NCBI RefSeq assembly: GCF_000379665.1
Contig: NZ_KB903359.1
Span: 1,455,340-1,519,339 of the forward strand
Direction of reading: 5' to 3'
Length of the DNA: 64,000 nt
Source of the DNA: Butyricimonas synergistica DSM 23225
GTDB taxonomy: Bacteria > Bacteroidota > Bacteroidia > Bacteroidales > Marinifilaceae
This document shows, piece by piece, positions 1 to 7,659 of this stretch. Positions within the stretch are counted from its first letter, which is position 1. Each line of letters opens with the position of its first letter. Made by a program: the position numbers and the translations under genes. The notes under the pieces are model-generated. The model saw only the letters and a program-made list of their open reading frames with translations. It was not told where the DNA came from and ran no database searches.

Positions 1-1022
1 GCCTTGAAGATTGCCTCTATCGTGTGATGCGTGTTCTCGCCCTTCGCCGTCACGTGAAGATTGCATTTTGCCCCTTGACAGAAGGATGCAAAAAAATGCT
101 TTGTCATCTCCGTCGGAAAATCACCCACGTACTCCCGGGCAAACTCCGCGTTCCACTCCAACCAACACCGTCCCCCGAAATCAAGCAGCACCTCGGCTTT
201 CGCCTCGTCCATAGGCAAAGCAAAACCATATCGCCCGATACCTTTCTTACTCCCCAGTGCCTCGGCAAAACAATTCCCCAGCACGATGGCAGTATCCTCT
301 ATCGTGTGATGCTCGTCAACCTGCAAATCCCCCTTCACGGCAACAACCATATCTATTCCCCCGTGCCTCACGACCTGTTCCAACATATGATCGAAAAAAG
401 CCAAGCCCGTCCGTACATCCCCCTGCCCGGAACCATTCAGATCAAGCGCAATCTTCACCTCCGTTTCCGCGGTCTTTCTCTCCATCGCGGACTGCCGGCA
501 TCCTTTTTTCAAATAACGGGCTATCTTTCCCCATGACACGGAAGAAAACGCCACGGTTTTCCCCTCGGGAGCCTTTTCGCCGAAATAAATTCCCCGTATT
601 CCCATATTTTCAGCCAACTGCATATCCGTCCACCGATCACCGATCACGTAAGAATGTTCCCTGTCCAAATCCTTACCGAGATACTTCTCAACCATACCCG
701 TCCCCGGCTTCCTCCGCGGAGATTCATCCTCCGGCATACTCTCGTCAATCAACACCTCATCAAAAACCACTCCTTCCCCCGCCAGCGTCCGTAACATAAA
801 CTCGTGAGGCTGTAAAAACGATTCCACGGGAAAACGCTCTGTTCCCAAGCCATCCTGATTGCTCACCATCACCAACCGATAATCCGTATCCCTCGCCAAC
901 TCCCGCAATGCCCCGATCACTCCCGGCACGAATGCCAGTTTAGACATACTATCCACTTGACAATCACCGGGCGGTTCTTCTATTATTGTCCCGTCCCTGT
1001 CTATAAATAATATCTTCTTCAT
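1..1022 (-). CDS. hisB: HisB, bifunctional histidinol-phosphatase / imidazoleglycerol-phosphate dehydratase (3' end cut by window)
   Basis: Catalyses two steps of cytosolic histidine synthesis: dehydration of imidazole-glycerol phosphate and dephosphorylation of histidinol phosphate. The first ~165 residues are an HAD-type phosphatase with the nucleophile motif DRDGT at residues 8-12 and a later VIGDRWTD motif. The rest is an IGP dehydratase domain with both metal-binding stretches visible, DEHHTIEDTA and ENTHHTIEA. The frame is open from ATG at 1022 to the window edge, about 340 codons; the usual fusion is about 355-380, so only the last few dozen residues are missing. It starts 8 bases after the hisC stop and is the last his gene visible in the operon. 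Identification is by motif recognition and is secure. Confidence 0.95.
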   Translation of the reverse strand, partial: MKKILFIDRDGTIIEEPPGDCQVDSMSKLAFVPGVIGALRELARDTDYRLVMVSNQDGLGTERFPVESFLQPHEFMLRTLAGEGVVFDEVLIDESMPEDESPRRKPGTGMVEKYLGKDLDREHSYVIGDRWTDMQLAENMGIRGIYFGEKAPEGKTVAFSSVSWGKIARYLKKGCRQSAMERKTAETEVKIALDLNGSGQGDVRTGLAFFDHMLEQVVRHGGIDMVVAVKGDLQVDEHHTIEDTAIVLGNCFAEALGSKKGIGRYGFALPMDEAKAEVLLDFGGRCWLEWNAEFAREYVGDFPTEMTKHFFASFCQGAKCNLHVTAKGENTHHTIEAIFK

Positions 1023-1030
1023 AAATCATG

Positions 1031-2068
1031 TCATCTAAAATCCTTTAATCTCCGAATCAGCAAATCATTTTCCGCTCTCGTCCCTATCGTGATTCGCAAC
1101 CCACCTATCAAGCGAGGGGGAATATGACGTACCCGGACAACAACGCCTCCCGCCAACAAGTACTCGTACAACTCCCGGTAACGTGGAGTACACGCCAAAA
1201 GAAAGTTCACCTCCGAATCATACACACGCTCAAAGCAAGGCATTCCTCGCAACGCAACCACGACACGTTCTCTCTCCCGTTTAATTTCCTGTACCTTAGC
1301 CCGAAACGCTTCTTCCTCCCGCAAAACCTCCAACGCTTTACGCTGTGTCACCGAACCGATATTATAAGGCGGCTTCACCTTGTTCAAATACTTCACTAAC
1401 CCCGGGTCCGCCATACATATCCCCACTCGCAACCCGGCAAGTCCCCACGCTTTCGATAGTGTCTGCAACACCACCACGTTCGGACATTCACCCCACAAAC
1501 TTGTTGCCGAGGGACCTTCCGCGAAATCTATATACGCCTCATCGACCACGACCACCCCGCCAAACCGCAAAGCCACCTCCCGAATCTTCTCCAACGGCAA
1601 CACGTTCCCTACCGGATTGTTCGGGGTACAAAAAAAGATAATCTTCGTCCGCTCGTCCACCCGTCCCCACAAACCTTCCCATTCCGGCATAAAATCATCA
1701 TCCAACGCCAAGTCCCGCACCTCCGTATCATTCACCCGGGCACTCACCTCGTACATCGAGTACCCCGGAGAAAACACTACCACGTTATCCCGCCCCGGCA
1801 CGCAAACCGTCCGTATCAACATATCTATCAACTCGTCGCTCCCGTTCCCCAACACCAAACGTGCCTCATCAATCCCCTTCAACCCGGCAATCCTTTGTTT
1901 CAACTCCCGCTGGTACGGATCCGGGTAGCGATTATACTCCGTCACGTACGGGTTCTCGTTCGCGTCCAACAACACAGCATCCCTTCCCTCGAACTCTTCC
2001 CGTGCACAAGAATACGCCTGCAACTCCCGTATATTATCCCTTACTAAATTCTCAAACTCCATCTTCAT
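1031..2068 (-). CDS. hisC: Histidinol-phosphate aminotransferase HisC
   Basis: Class I/II PLP-dependent aminotransferase that converts imidazole-acetol phosphate and glutamate to histidinol phosphate. At 345 residues it has the normal family length. Visible landmarks are the ANENP substrate-binding motif near residues 36-40, GNGSDELID near 74-82, the TPNNPVGN loop near 148-155, DEAYIDF near 176-182, and the PLP-binding lysine K206 in LSKAWGLAGLRVG. Two ATGs are possible (2068, 2062), with little to choose between them. It sits 6 bases after hisD and 8 bases before hisB in the same strand, so it is co-transcribed from the leader-controlled promoter at 4.5 kb. Confidence 0.95.
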   Translation of the reverse strand: MKMEFENLVRDNIRELQAYSCAREEFEGRDAVLLDANENPYVTEYNRYPDPYQRELKQRIAGLKGIDEARLVLGNGSDELIDMLIRTVCVPGRDNVVVFSPGYSMYEVSARVNDTEVRDLALDDDFMPEWEGLWGRVDERTKIIFFCTPNNPVGNVLPLEKIREVALRFGGVVVVDEAYIDFAEGPSATSLWGECPNVVVLQTLSKAWGLAGLRVGICMADPGLVKYLNKVKPPYNIGSVTQRKALEVLREEEAFRAKVQEIKRERERVVVALRGMPCFERVYDSEVNFLLACTPRYRELYEYLLAGGVVVRVRHIPPRLIGGLRITIGTRAENDLLIRRLKDFR

Positions 2069-2074
2069 GCCTGT

Positions 2075-3358
2075 TTATAAAGTTTCAACCCTAATTCGTA
2101 CAGCATTCCCGTGCGCCGTCAAGTTCTCGTTATCCGCCATGATCTCTATCGTCTTTCCCAAATAAGCCAATCCTTCGGGGCGAATCTCTTGAAAACTGAC
2201 CTTCTTCATAAACGAATCGACCCCCACCCCGCTATACGCCCGGGCATACCCGTTCGTGGGCAACGTGTGATTCGTACCCGAAGCATAGTCCCCCGCGCTC
2301 TCCGTCGAATAATTTCCTAAAAAGACAGACCCTGTGTTCCGGATTTTCGGCACCCATGCCATATAATCCTCCACACACAACATCAAGTGCTCCGGTGCGT
2401 AAAGATTTGCCATCTCCACGCATTCCTCCCGATCGCCCAACACCACGTATTTCGAGCACTTCAATGCCGCCTCCGCAATCGCCTTCCGGGGCAATACCTC
2501 CAATTGTTTTTGCAATTCCTTTTCAACTTCTTCAACCAATCCCTCCACGCAAGTCACCAGCACCACCTGGCTATCCGGTCCGTGCTCCGCCTGTGACAAT
2601 AAATCCGCCGCCACGAAACGGGCACAAGCCGTCCCGTCCGCCACGATCATCAATTCGGAAGGACCTGCCGGCATATCAATCGCCACTCCATAGCGTCCCG
2701 CCATTTGCTTTGCCGCGGTCACGAACCGATTGCCCGGTCCGAAAATCTTATCCACCCGGGCGATCGTCCCCGTCCCCAGCGTCAGCGCCGCGATCGCTTG
2801 TATCCCACCAACCTTATACACCCGCTTCACTCCACAAAACCGAGCCGTCCACAAGATAACCGGATTCACCCGTCCATCCCGTCCCGGAGGCGTACAAACC
2901 ACCACTTCCCTACATCCCGCGATACGGGCGGGCACCGCTAACATCAACACGGTCGAAAACAACGGGGCACTCCCGCCCGGCACGTACAACCCCACCCGGT
3001 CGATAGCCCTTGCCTCCTGCCAGCAGCGAAAACCATTCTCGTTCACGTATTCACTCACTCCCGACACTTGCGCCTCGTGAAACCGCTCTATATTCTCTTT
3101 TGCCAAACGGATAGCTTCCTTCAAATCCGCCTGCACTTCCCGTTCCGCCTGTTCGAATTCCTCCTCCGTCACCTCGAACCCCTCCAATTTCACCCGGTCA
3201 AAATACCACGTGTATTTCCTCAAAGCCTCATCCCCGTCACGTGCCACCTCGTCGAACACCGCCCGACATACCTTTTCCAAATCTTCTCCCTTATTTACCG
3301 GACGTTCCAACACTTTCGCCCAATCTTCTTTCCTCGGATACAATATCTTATTCATCAT
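2075..3358 (-). CDS. hisD: Histidinol dehydrogenase HisD
   Basis: Zinc- and NAD-dependent enzyme that oxidises L-histidinol to histidine in two steps, the final reactions of the pathway. The 427-residue length fits the family. Diagnostic stretches are VGLYVPGG in the N-terminal third, KIFGPGN, DMPAGPSE, the zinc/catalytic segment LSQAEHGPDSQ, and the late NHTLPT segment. Start is MM (3358 or 3355). It lies 46 bases downstream of hisG and 6 bases upstream of hisC, the order G-D-C-B being common in Bacteroidota. Confidence 0.95.
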   Translation of the reverse strand: MMNKILYPRKEDWAKVLERPVNKGEDLEKVCRAVFDEVARDGDEALRKYTWYFDRVKLEGFEVTEEEFEQAEREVQADLKEAIRLAKENIERFHEAQVSGVSEYVNENGFRCWQEARAIDRVGLYVPGGSAPLFSTVLMLAVPARIAGCREVVVCTPPGRDGRVNPVILWTARFCGVKRVYKVGGIQAIAALTLGTGTIARVDKIFGPGNRFVTAAKQMAGRYGVAIDMPAGPSELMIVADGTACARFVAADLLSQAEHGPDSQVVLVTCVEGLVEEVEKELQKQLEVLPRKAIAEAALKCSKYVVLGDREECVEMANLYAPEHLMLCVEDYMAWVPKIRNTGSVFLGNYSTESAGDYASGTNHTLPTNGYARAYSGVGVDSFMKKVSFQEIRPEGLAYLGKTIEIMADNENLTAHGNAVRIRVETL

Positions 3359-3404
3359 CTTACATTTTTTTAATCACTTCATCATCAATCTCTAAATCAC
3401 AGAA

Positions 3405-4262
3405 TTACTCGATCATCTTCTCTATCGGCACCACCAGAATCCCTTCCGCCCCCGCGGCTCGCAAAGCCCCGATCGACTCCCAAAAACGATTCTCGTTCAC
3501 CACCGAATGGAGCGAGTACCATCCCTTCATCCGCAACGGCATCACGGTCGGGCTCTTCACTCCCGGCAGCACCCGGCAAATCTCTTCCAGCTTCTCCTCC
3601 GGTGCATTCAACAAAATATACTTGTTACACTTTGCCGCCAACAACGCCTTAATCCGGAAGATCAACTGTTCCAACAACGCCCGTTTCTCCTCGTCCAAAT
3701 CAGGATTAGCCACCAACACCGCCGTCGACTTAAACAGCGTGTACACCTCCGTCAACCCATTCTTGAACAGCGTACTCCCCGAACTCACGATGTCACAGAT
3801 CGCATCCGCCAACCCGATCCCCGGGGCAATCTCAACCGATCCCGTGATCACGTGCGCTTCCGCTTGTATATTATTCTGCTGCAAAAAATCATTCAACGTA
3901 TTCGGGTACGACGTGGCTATCCTTTTTCCATGTAACCACTCCAAGCCCGTGAACTCCTCCGACTTCGGTATCGCTATCGACACCCGGCACCCCGAGAAAC
4001 CCAAATCCAACAATTTCGAGACATTCGCCCGTTTCTCGATCACCGTGTTCTCCCCGATAATCGCCAAATCTACCACCCCATCCTCCACGTAATGAGGAAT
4101 ATCCGAATTTCGTAAATAAAGTACCTCCAAAGGAAAATTAGAGGCTTGTGCCATCAACTGGTCTTTCCCGTTATTAATGGAAATCCCACACTCCTTCAAC
4201 AACTCGAGGGAATCCTCGTTCAAACGTCCTGACTTCTGAATCGCGACTTTCAATTTTATCAT
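3405..4262 (-). CDS. hisG: ATP phosphoribosyltransferase HisG, long form
   Basis: First and committed enzyme of histidine synthesis: ATP + PRPP to phosphoribosyl-ATP. The N-terminal two thirds is the catalytic domain (KVAIQKSGRL at the start, DLAIIGENTV, the PRPP-type loop ITGSVEIAPGIGLADAICD). The last ~75 residues (from CNKYILLNAPEEKLEEI) form the regulatory C-terminal domain of the long, HisZ-independent class, which in characterised members mediates feedback inhibition by histidine. 285 residues. The ATG at 4262 is 50 bases after the attenuator hairpin, making this the first structural gene of the operon. Confidence 0.95.
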   Translation of the reverse strand: MIKLKVAIQKSGRLNEDSLELLKECGISINNGKDQLMAQASNFPLEVLYLRNSDIPHYVEDGVVDLAIIGENTVIEKRANVSKLLDLGFSGCRVSIAIPKSEEFTGLEWLHGKRIATSYPNTLNDFLQQNNIQAEAHVITGSVEIAPGIGLADAICDIVSSGSTLFKNGLTEVYTLFKSTAVLVANPDLDEEKRALLEQLIFRIKALLAAKCNKYILLNAPEEKLEEICRVLPGVKSPTVMPLRMKGWYSLHSVVNENRFWESIGALRAAGAEGILVVPIEKMIE

Positions 4263-4312
4263 CTCTACTCGATTTTATCGTCGCTCTGAATCCGGAAAGG
4301 CTACATGAATCG

Positions 4313-4352
4313 AAAAAAACAAAACGAGCCCGCCTGATCCAGGCGAGCTCGT
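4313..4352 (-). terminator. his operon attenuator (intrinsic terminator)
   Basis: On the minus strand a 13-bp stem (one G-U pair), arms at 4340-4352 and 4324-4336 around a 3-base GAT loop, is followed by a T-tract (4324-4313, interrupted by one G). It lies between a His-rich leader peptide and hisG, so it fits a classical transcription attenuator. An antiterminator pairing was not worked out. Confidence 0.88.
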
Positions 4353-4389
4353 TTATACTTTCTTTATCTCTAATTACAGCACAACAGCA

Positions 4390-4449
4390 TCATCTCACCT
4401 GAATACAGTGATGGCAATGATGATGCATATGATGTAACGTACTATTCAT
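4390..4449 (-). CDS. hisL: His operon leader peptide (19 aa)
   Basis: A 19-codon frame whose product contains HHMHHHCHHC at residues 6-15: seven His codons in a ten-codon run. It starts about 20 bases downstream of a perfect Bacteroidota promoter and stops (TGA) 37 bases before the terminator hairpin. In family terms this is a histidine-sensing leader: ribosome stalling on His codons when charged tRNA-His is scarce would favour read-through into hisG. The function is inferred from layout. The two Cys codons between His codons are a minor oddity. Confidence 0.85.
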   Translation of the reverse strand: MNSTLHHMHHHCHHCIQVR

Positions 4450-4470
4450 ATTTTTGTCTTTTTCGTGCTG

Positions 4471-4501
4471 CAAATATAAGAACTAAAAATTATTTTACAA
4501 A
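4471..4501 (-). promoter_or_regulatory. his operon promoter
   Basis: Minus-strand TTTG (4501-4498), 19-base spacer, TATATTTG (4478-4471): an exact match to the Bacteroidota sigma-ABfr consensus. The -33 element overlaps the last codons of the upstream lipoprotein gene. Confidence 0.85.
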
Positions 4502-5698
4502 ATTAAGTGACAAATCAAATTCAGCTGTATTCTGTTCCCAAATCGTTTTAATATCCGTCAACTTCTCTATCTGCAACATACCTAAAACCATTTTTATCAT
4601 AAATGAATTTTCATTAGTCGGATCTGCCAATATTTCATCAAGCTTTACTTGTAATACCTCTAAAGCCGGCAAAAGAGCTTTCATAAACGGCTCAACCATT
4701 TGTTTGTCTACACTAATTTTCAAATCACTACCATTTTTCGTATACTTCACCGGAATTCCTGTTGTCATCCATCCCATAATTGAAGGAAGAATAGCATTTA
4801 TATCAATATTATATTCATTCAATTTTTCAAGAATTGCATTCAAACTCTCCGGATCATTAATATCTATCTCTTCATTATCCTCTCCAACTTGTTGAAGAAT
4901 TGCATTAATATTAGGCACAATATACAACATTTCATTCCTTGCATACCAAAATGCCAAATTCTTTGGAGAAACACTCCAATCCTCATGACTTGCTTTAAGA
5001 ACACCATTATCATCTGCTCCTGCCATAGTGAACTCTCCATCCCAATATTTTGCTGTAATATTTCCATCCTCGTGGAAAGTAACTTGATTCAATAGATTGT
5101 ATACAGCCATAGAACCAAATAAATTAATCATATTAGCAGCATTCTCCATATTAGGTTGCTCTTTATCTATTGCAGACCATATCAAAAATAACGGAGATGC
5201 ACTCACTATGCCATCATTATTTTCTATCTTATTTAACAAATTCCAATCTCCCGTTAACCCAGCCTGAGCTATTTCAGACAACTTCGTGGTAGCAGTAGCA
5301 GATACTTTCCCCTCCACGCTTACCTTTCCTTCCACTCTTACAATCATAATAACAGGCTTAGCATCAGAGCGCACCATCATGGCTGGAGGTGTCGTCAATC
5401 CTTGTTCCCCGACAAAAATAAAAGAATTGTCAGCTTGCTTTTCTAAATCCACATCAACAGGTACTTCTGCATACCCCGGAATCACATTCTTCAAATTCAC
5501 CACCGCTTCATTCGCATTCTTTACGGTCATCTGTAAACTACCTTTGACAGCTTGTTCCCCATTCACCTCAAATGCAATATCCTGAATATTGAATTCATCC
5601 TGAGGAATTCGCTTCCAATCATCATCATCGTCATCATCATTACATCCGACAAGCAACGCCATCCCTAAAATCAACAACCATAAAAATCGATTTTTCAT
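4490..5698 (-). CDS. Lipoprotein with acidic N-terminal tether, possibly DUF4925-like
   Basis: A 402-residue predicted lipoprotein: basic start, hydrophobic segment, lipobox LVGC (Cys19), then N followed by seven Asp. An acidic run right after the lipid Cys is the known Bacteroidota signal for export to the cell surface, so surface display is likely. The rest is a beta-rich region followed by a helical part from about residue 155. A short internal duplication (VEGKVS twice in a row) is visible near residue 125. I do not recognise a function; DUF4925 resemblance is from memory and weak. Its first residues, MKNRFL, are shared with the divergent lipoprotein at 6030, and both start codons lie inside an 87-bp inverted repeat. 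Base composition is more AT-rich than the his genes. Confidence 0.7.
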   Translation of the reverse strand: MKNRFLWLLILGMALLVGCNDDDDDDDWKRIPQDEFNIQDIAFEVNGEQAVKGSLQMTVKNANEAVVNLKNVIPGYAEVPVDVDLEKQADNSFIFVGEQGLTTPPAMMVRSDAKPVIMIVRVEGKVSVEGKVSATATTKLSEIAQAGLTGDWNLLNKIENNDGIVSASPLFLIWSAIDKEQPNMENAANMINLFGSMAVYNLLNQVTFHEDGNITAKYWDGEFTMAGADDNGVLKASHEDWSVSPKNLAFWYARNEMLYIVPNINAILQQVGEDNEEIDINDPESLNAILEKLNEYNIDINAILPSIMGWMTTGIPVKYTKNGSDLKISVDKQMVEPFMKALLPALEVLQVKLDEILADPTNENSFMIKMVLGMLQIEKLTDIKTIWEQNTAEFDLSLNFVK

Positions 5699-6047
5699 AC
5701 TTCATTAAATATTAATTAGACATCTTTTTATAAGAAAGTGTGCAACCAATAAACCTTCGTTTATTAATATTGTGCAAGTATGTTTTATACGATAAATCCA
5801 GAAAGAAATGAGAAATGAAGTCGCTGTAAGGAAAAAAATAATTGTAGTTGTAAAAAGCAGATAATTAAATATATGATATTGTTGGAATGTTAAAATTGAA
5901 TATTCCTTATAACAATTGATTAAAGTTGCACGATTTTTGCTATTGATATAGCTCTGTAGCTTAATAAACGAAGGTTTATTGATAGCACACTTTCTTATAA
6001 AAAGATGTCTAATTAATATTTAATGAAGTATGAAAAATCGATTTTTA
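5681..6047. repeat. 87-bp inverted repeat flanking a 193-bp spacer between divergent lipoprotein genes
   Basis: Arm 5681-5767 is the reverse complement of arm 5961-6047 at 85 of 87 positions; the only differences are at two sites about two thirds out from the gene side. Each arm carries the first six codons of a lipoprotein gene, its whole 5' leader and, at its inner end, a small palindrome AATAAAC-GAAG-GTTTATT. The 193-bp spacer (5768-5960) is AT-rich with no gene and no exact TAnnTTTG box that I can find. The arms are far more alike than the coding sequences beyond them. Confidence 0.93.
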
Positions 6048-7580
6048 TTGTTACTAGTTCTAAGCATTGCATTTTTTACCGGGTGTAAAGATGATGATGA
6101 TCCGGTGCCACCCACAATTGATAAAGTTATCGGTCTATATTCCGGTGAAAAATTGAAAGCGATGATTAACGGAGTTGCCGCCACAGAGAATGCCTCTGTA
6201 GAAATTGTCCGAAAAGAAGACAACACAATAGCCTTCAAGTTGGTCAACATAGTTTCCGGCTTTCCCGAATTTGAAATTCCCAATATCACCCATGAAGCCC
6301 TTAGTCGCAGCTATTACAGCCAATTAACAGGCTCCGTTACAGACAATATTAGCGGTTACGAAGTGACTGCCAAAGCAACCGTGGAGGACAAAATCATGAA
6401 TATCAACGTTACCCTCTCGGAACTCGCAGCAGAACCAACAAATGCCAAAATTTTCTACAACACCTCGTTCAACGGTGAAATGTCTATCAGCGTGGGAGCA
6501 GATCCTCTTGTTATGTCGCAACGCGTGTACGTTACCAAGCCGTCTACCGAAGATACCACGTCTTTCTGTCTACGGATCGAGAATTTCTCTTTCGAAGGAA
6601 TTAAATTGGGCAACATCGAATTGGACACAATTTTCTTGTTAAAAAGAGGAAACATATATGCTTTCACGGCAAAAGACAGAGATCTTTCCAGCCTGGAGGT
6701 TCCCGGTATAACAAAAGTTACCCTATCCGCTCGTGGCGCGATTATCGACAATCACACCCTACAATTGGACCTCACGATCAATGCCGCACCATTAACCGTG
6801 AAAGTAACTTTCAAGGGAGAAATCAGCATCTATTATCCAATGACTTCATGGACAGAGATCACAAAGGCTACACCGTATCAAAACCCTACAAACCTGGCAA
6901 GTTCAAATCCGGCAGCGATGTGGCTTCCCCTGTCGGCTGGTTTTATCGGTCATCCGGAATTAACAGCAGAACCTTATCCAGTTAGTCCGGACGGAGATGC
7001 AGCTAAAATTCTCACGAGAGACACCTACGGTGGTTACGTTTCACTTATGAAAGTAGTCGTGCCTAAAATCACTGCCGGAACTTTATTTAACGGTTCATTT
7101 GCATTAAACGCACAACAACCTCTAAAAAGTACCCGCTTCGGAGAACCTTATCAACTCCCGATAGCTCCCGTGGCTTTCAAATTCACGTACAAATATATAC
7201 CCGGACCTACCTATTATAACACTGTCGTTACAGGAGAAGGCAAGGAAACAATAGTTTCCGGAGAAGAAGTAACCGACAAAACAGACGAATGCTCACTAAC
7301 CGCTTACGTGTACGAGGTGGATTCCTACGACGAAACGCTTGATGGAAGTAACATAAATACCTCAGAAAAAGTAATCCTGAAAGCGACCTTCAGCAGTGGA
7401 GTACAAGACAATTTCGTGGAAAAAACAGTCAATTTTGAACCCATAGGAAATAGTTCATTCGAACCGATCATCAAAAAATATAAATTAGCCATCGTTTGTA
7501 CTCCTAGTAAAGAAGGAGACGTTTACAGTGGTGCTCCCGAAAGTACGTTATGGGTAAAATCACTGGAAGTGACTTATTAA
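6030..7580 (+). CDS. Surface-type lipoprotein, C-terminal PCMD-like domain
   Basis: 516 residues with lipobox FFTGC and an acidic stretch (KDDDDP) directly after it, predicting surface exposure. The N-terminal half is beta-rich, opening with GLYSGEKLKAMING. The C-terminal ~250 residues have the layout of the PCMD (putative carbohydrate metabolism, PF13201) type: GDAAKILTRDTYGG, AGTLFNGSF, FKFTYKYIPGP, AYVYEVDSYDE, and a terminal YKLAIVCTPSKEGDVYSGAPE..LWVKSLEV segment. The domain name is recalled, not searched. It is a clear paralog of the lipoprotein at 7660-9192, which it faces across a shared terminator, and shares its 5' region with the gene at 4490-5698. Confidence 0.75.
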   Translation: MKNRFLLLLVLSIAFFTGCKDDDDPVPPTIDKVIGLYSGEKLKAMINGVAATENASVEIVRKEDNTIAFKLVNIVSGFPEFEIPNITHEALSRSYYSQLTGSVTDNISGYEVTAKATVEDKIMNINVTLSELAAEPTNAKIFYNTSFNGEMSISVGADPLVMSQRVYVTKPSTEDTTSFCLRIENFSFEGIKLGNIELDTIFLLKRGNIYAFTAKDRDLSSLEVPGITKVTLSARGAIIDNHTLQLDLTINAAPLTVKVTFKGEISIYYPMTSWTEITKATPYQNPTNLASSNPAAMWLPLSAGFIGHPELTAEPYPVSPDGDAAKILTRDTYGGYVSLMKVVVPKITAGTLFNGSFALNAQQPLKSTRFGEPYQLPIAPVAFKFTYKYIPGPTYYNTVVTGEGKETIVSGEEVTDKTDECSLTAYVYEVDSYDETLDGSNINTSEKVILKATFSSGVQDNFVEKTVNFEPIGNSSFEPIIKKYKLAIVCTPSKEGDVYSGAPESTLWVKSLEVTY

Positions 7581-7606
7581 TTAAACATTAATACTGTAGA
7601 CAAAAT

Positions 7607-7633
7607 AAAGGTGTGCCTTATTGGCACACCTTT
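7607..7633. terminator. Bidirectional terminator between convergent paralogs
   Basis: Perfect 11-bp stem AAAGGTGTGCC / GGCACACCTTT with a 5-base loop, A-rich on the left and T/A-rich on the right, lying between the stops at 7580 (+) and 7660 (-). Confidence 0.85.
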
Positions 7634-7659
7634 AAAACAAATACTAAAATTGAATCAAG

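Noticed and set aside
11-799. Open frames on the + strand at the left edge
   Set aside because: They are antisense to hisB, whose phosphatase and dehydratase motifs are unmistakable on the minus strand.
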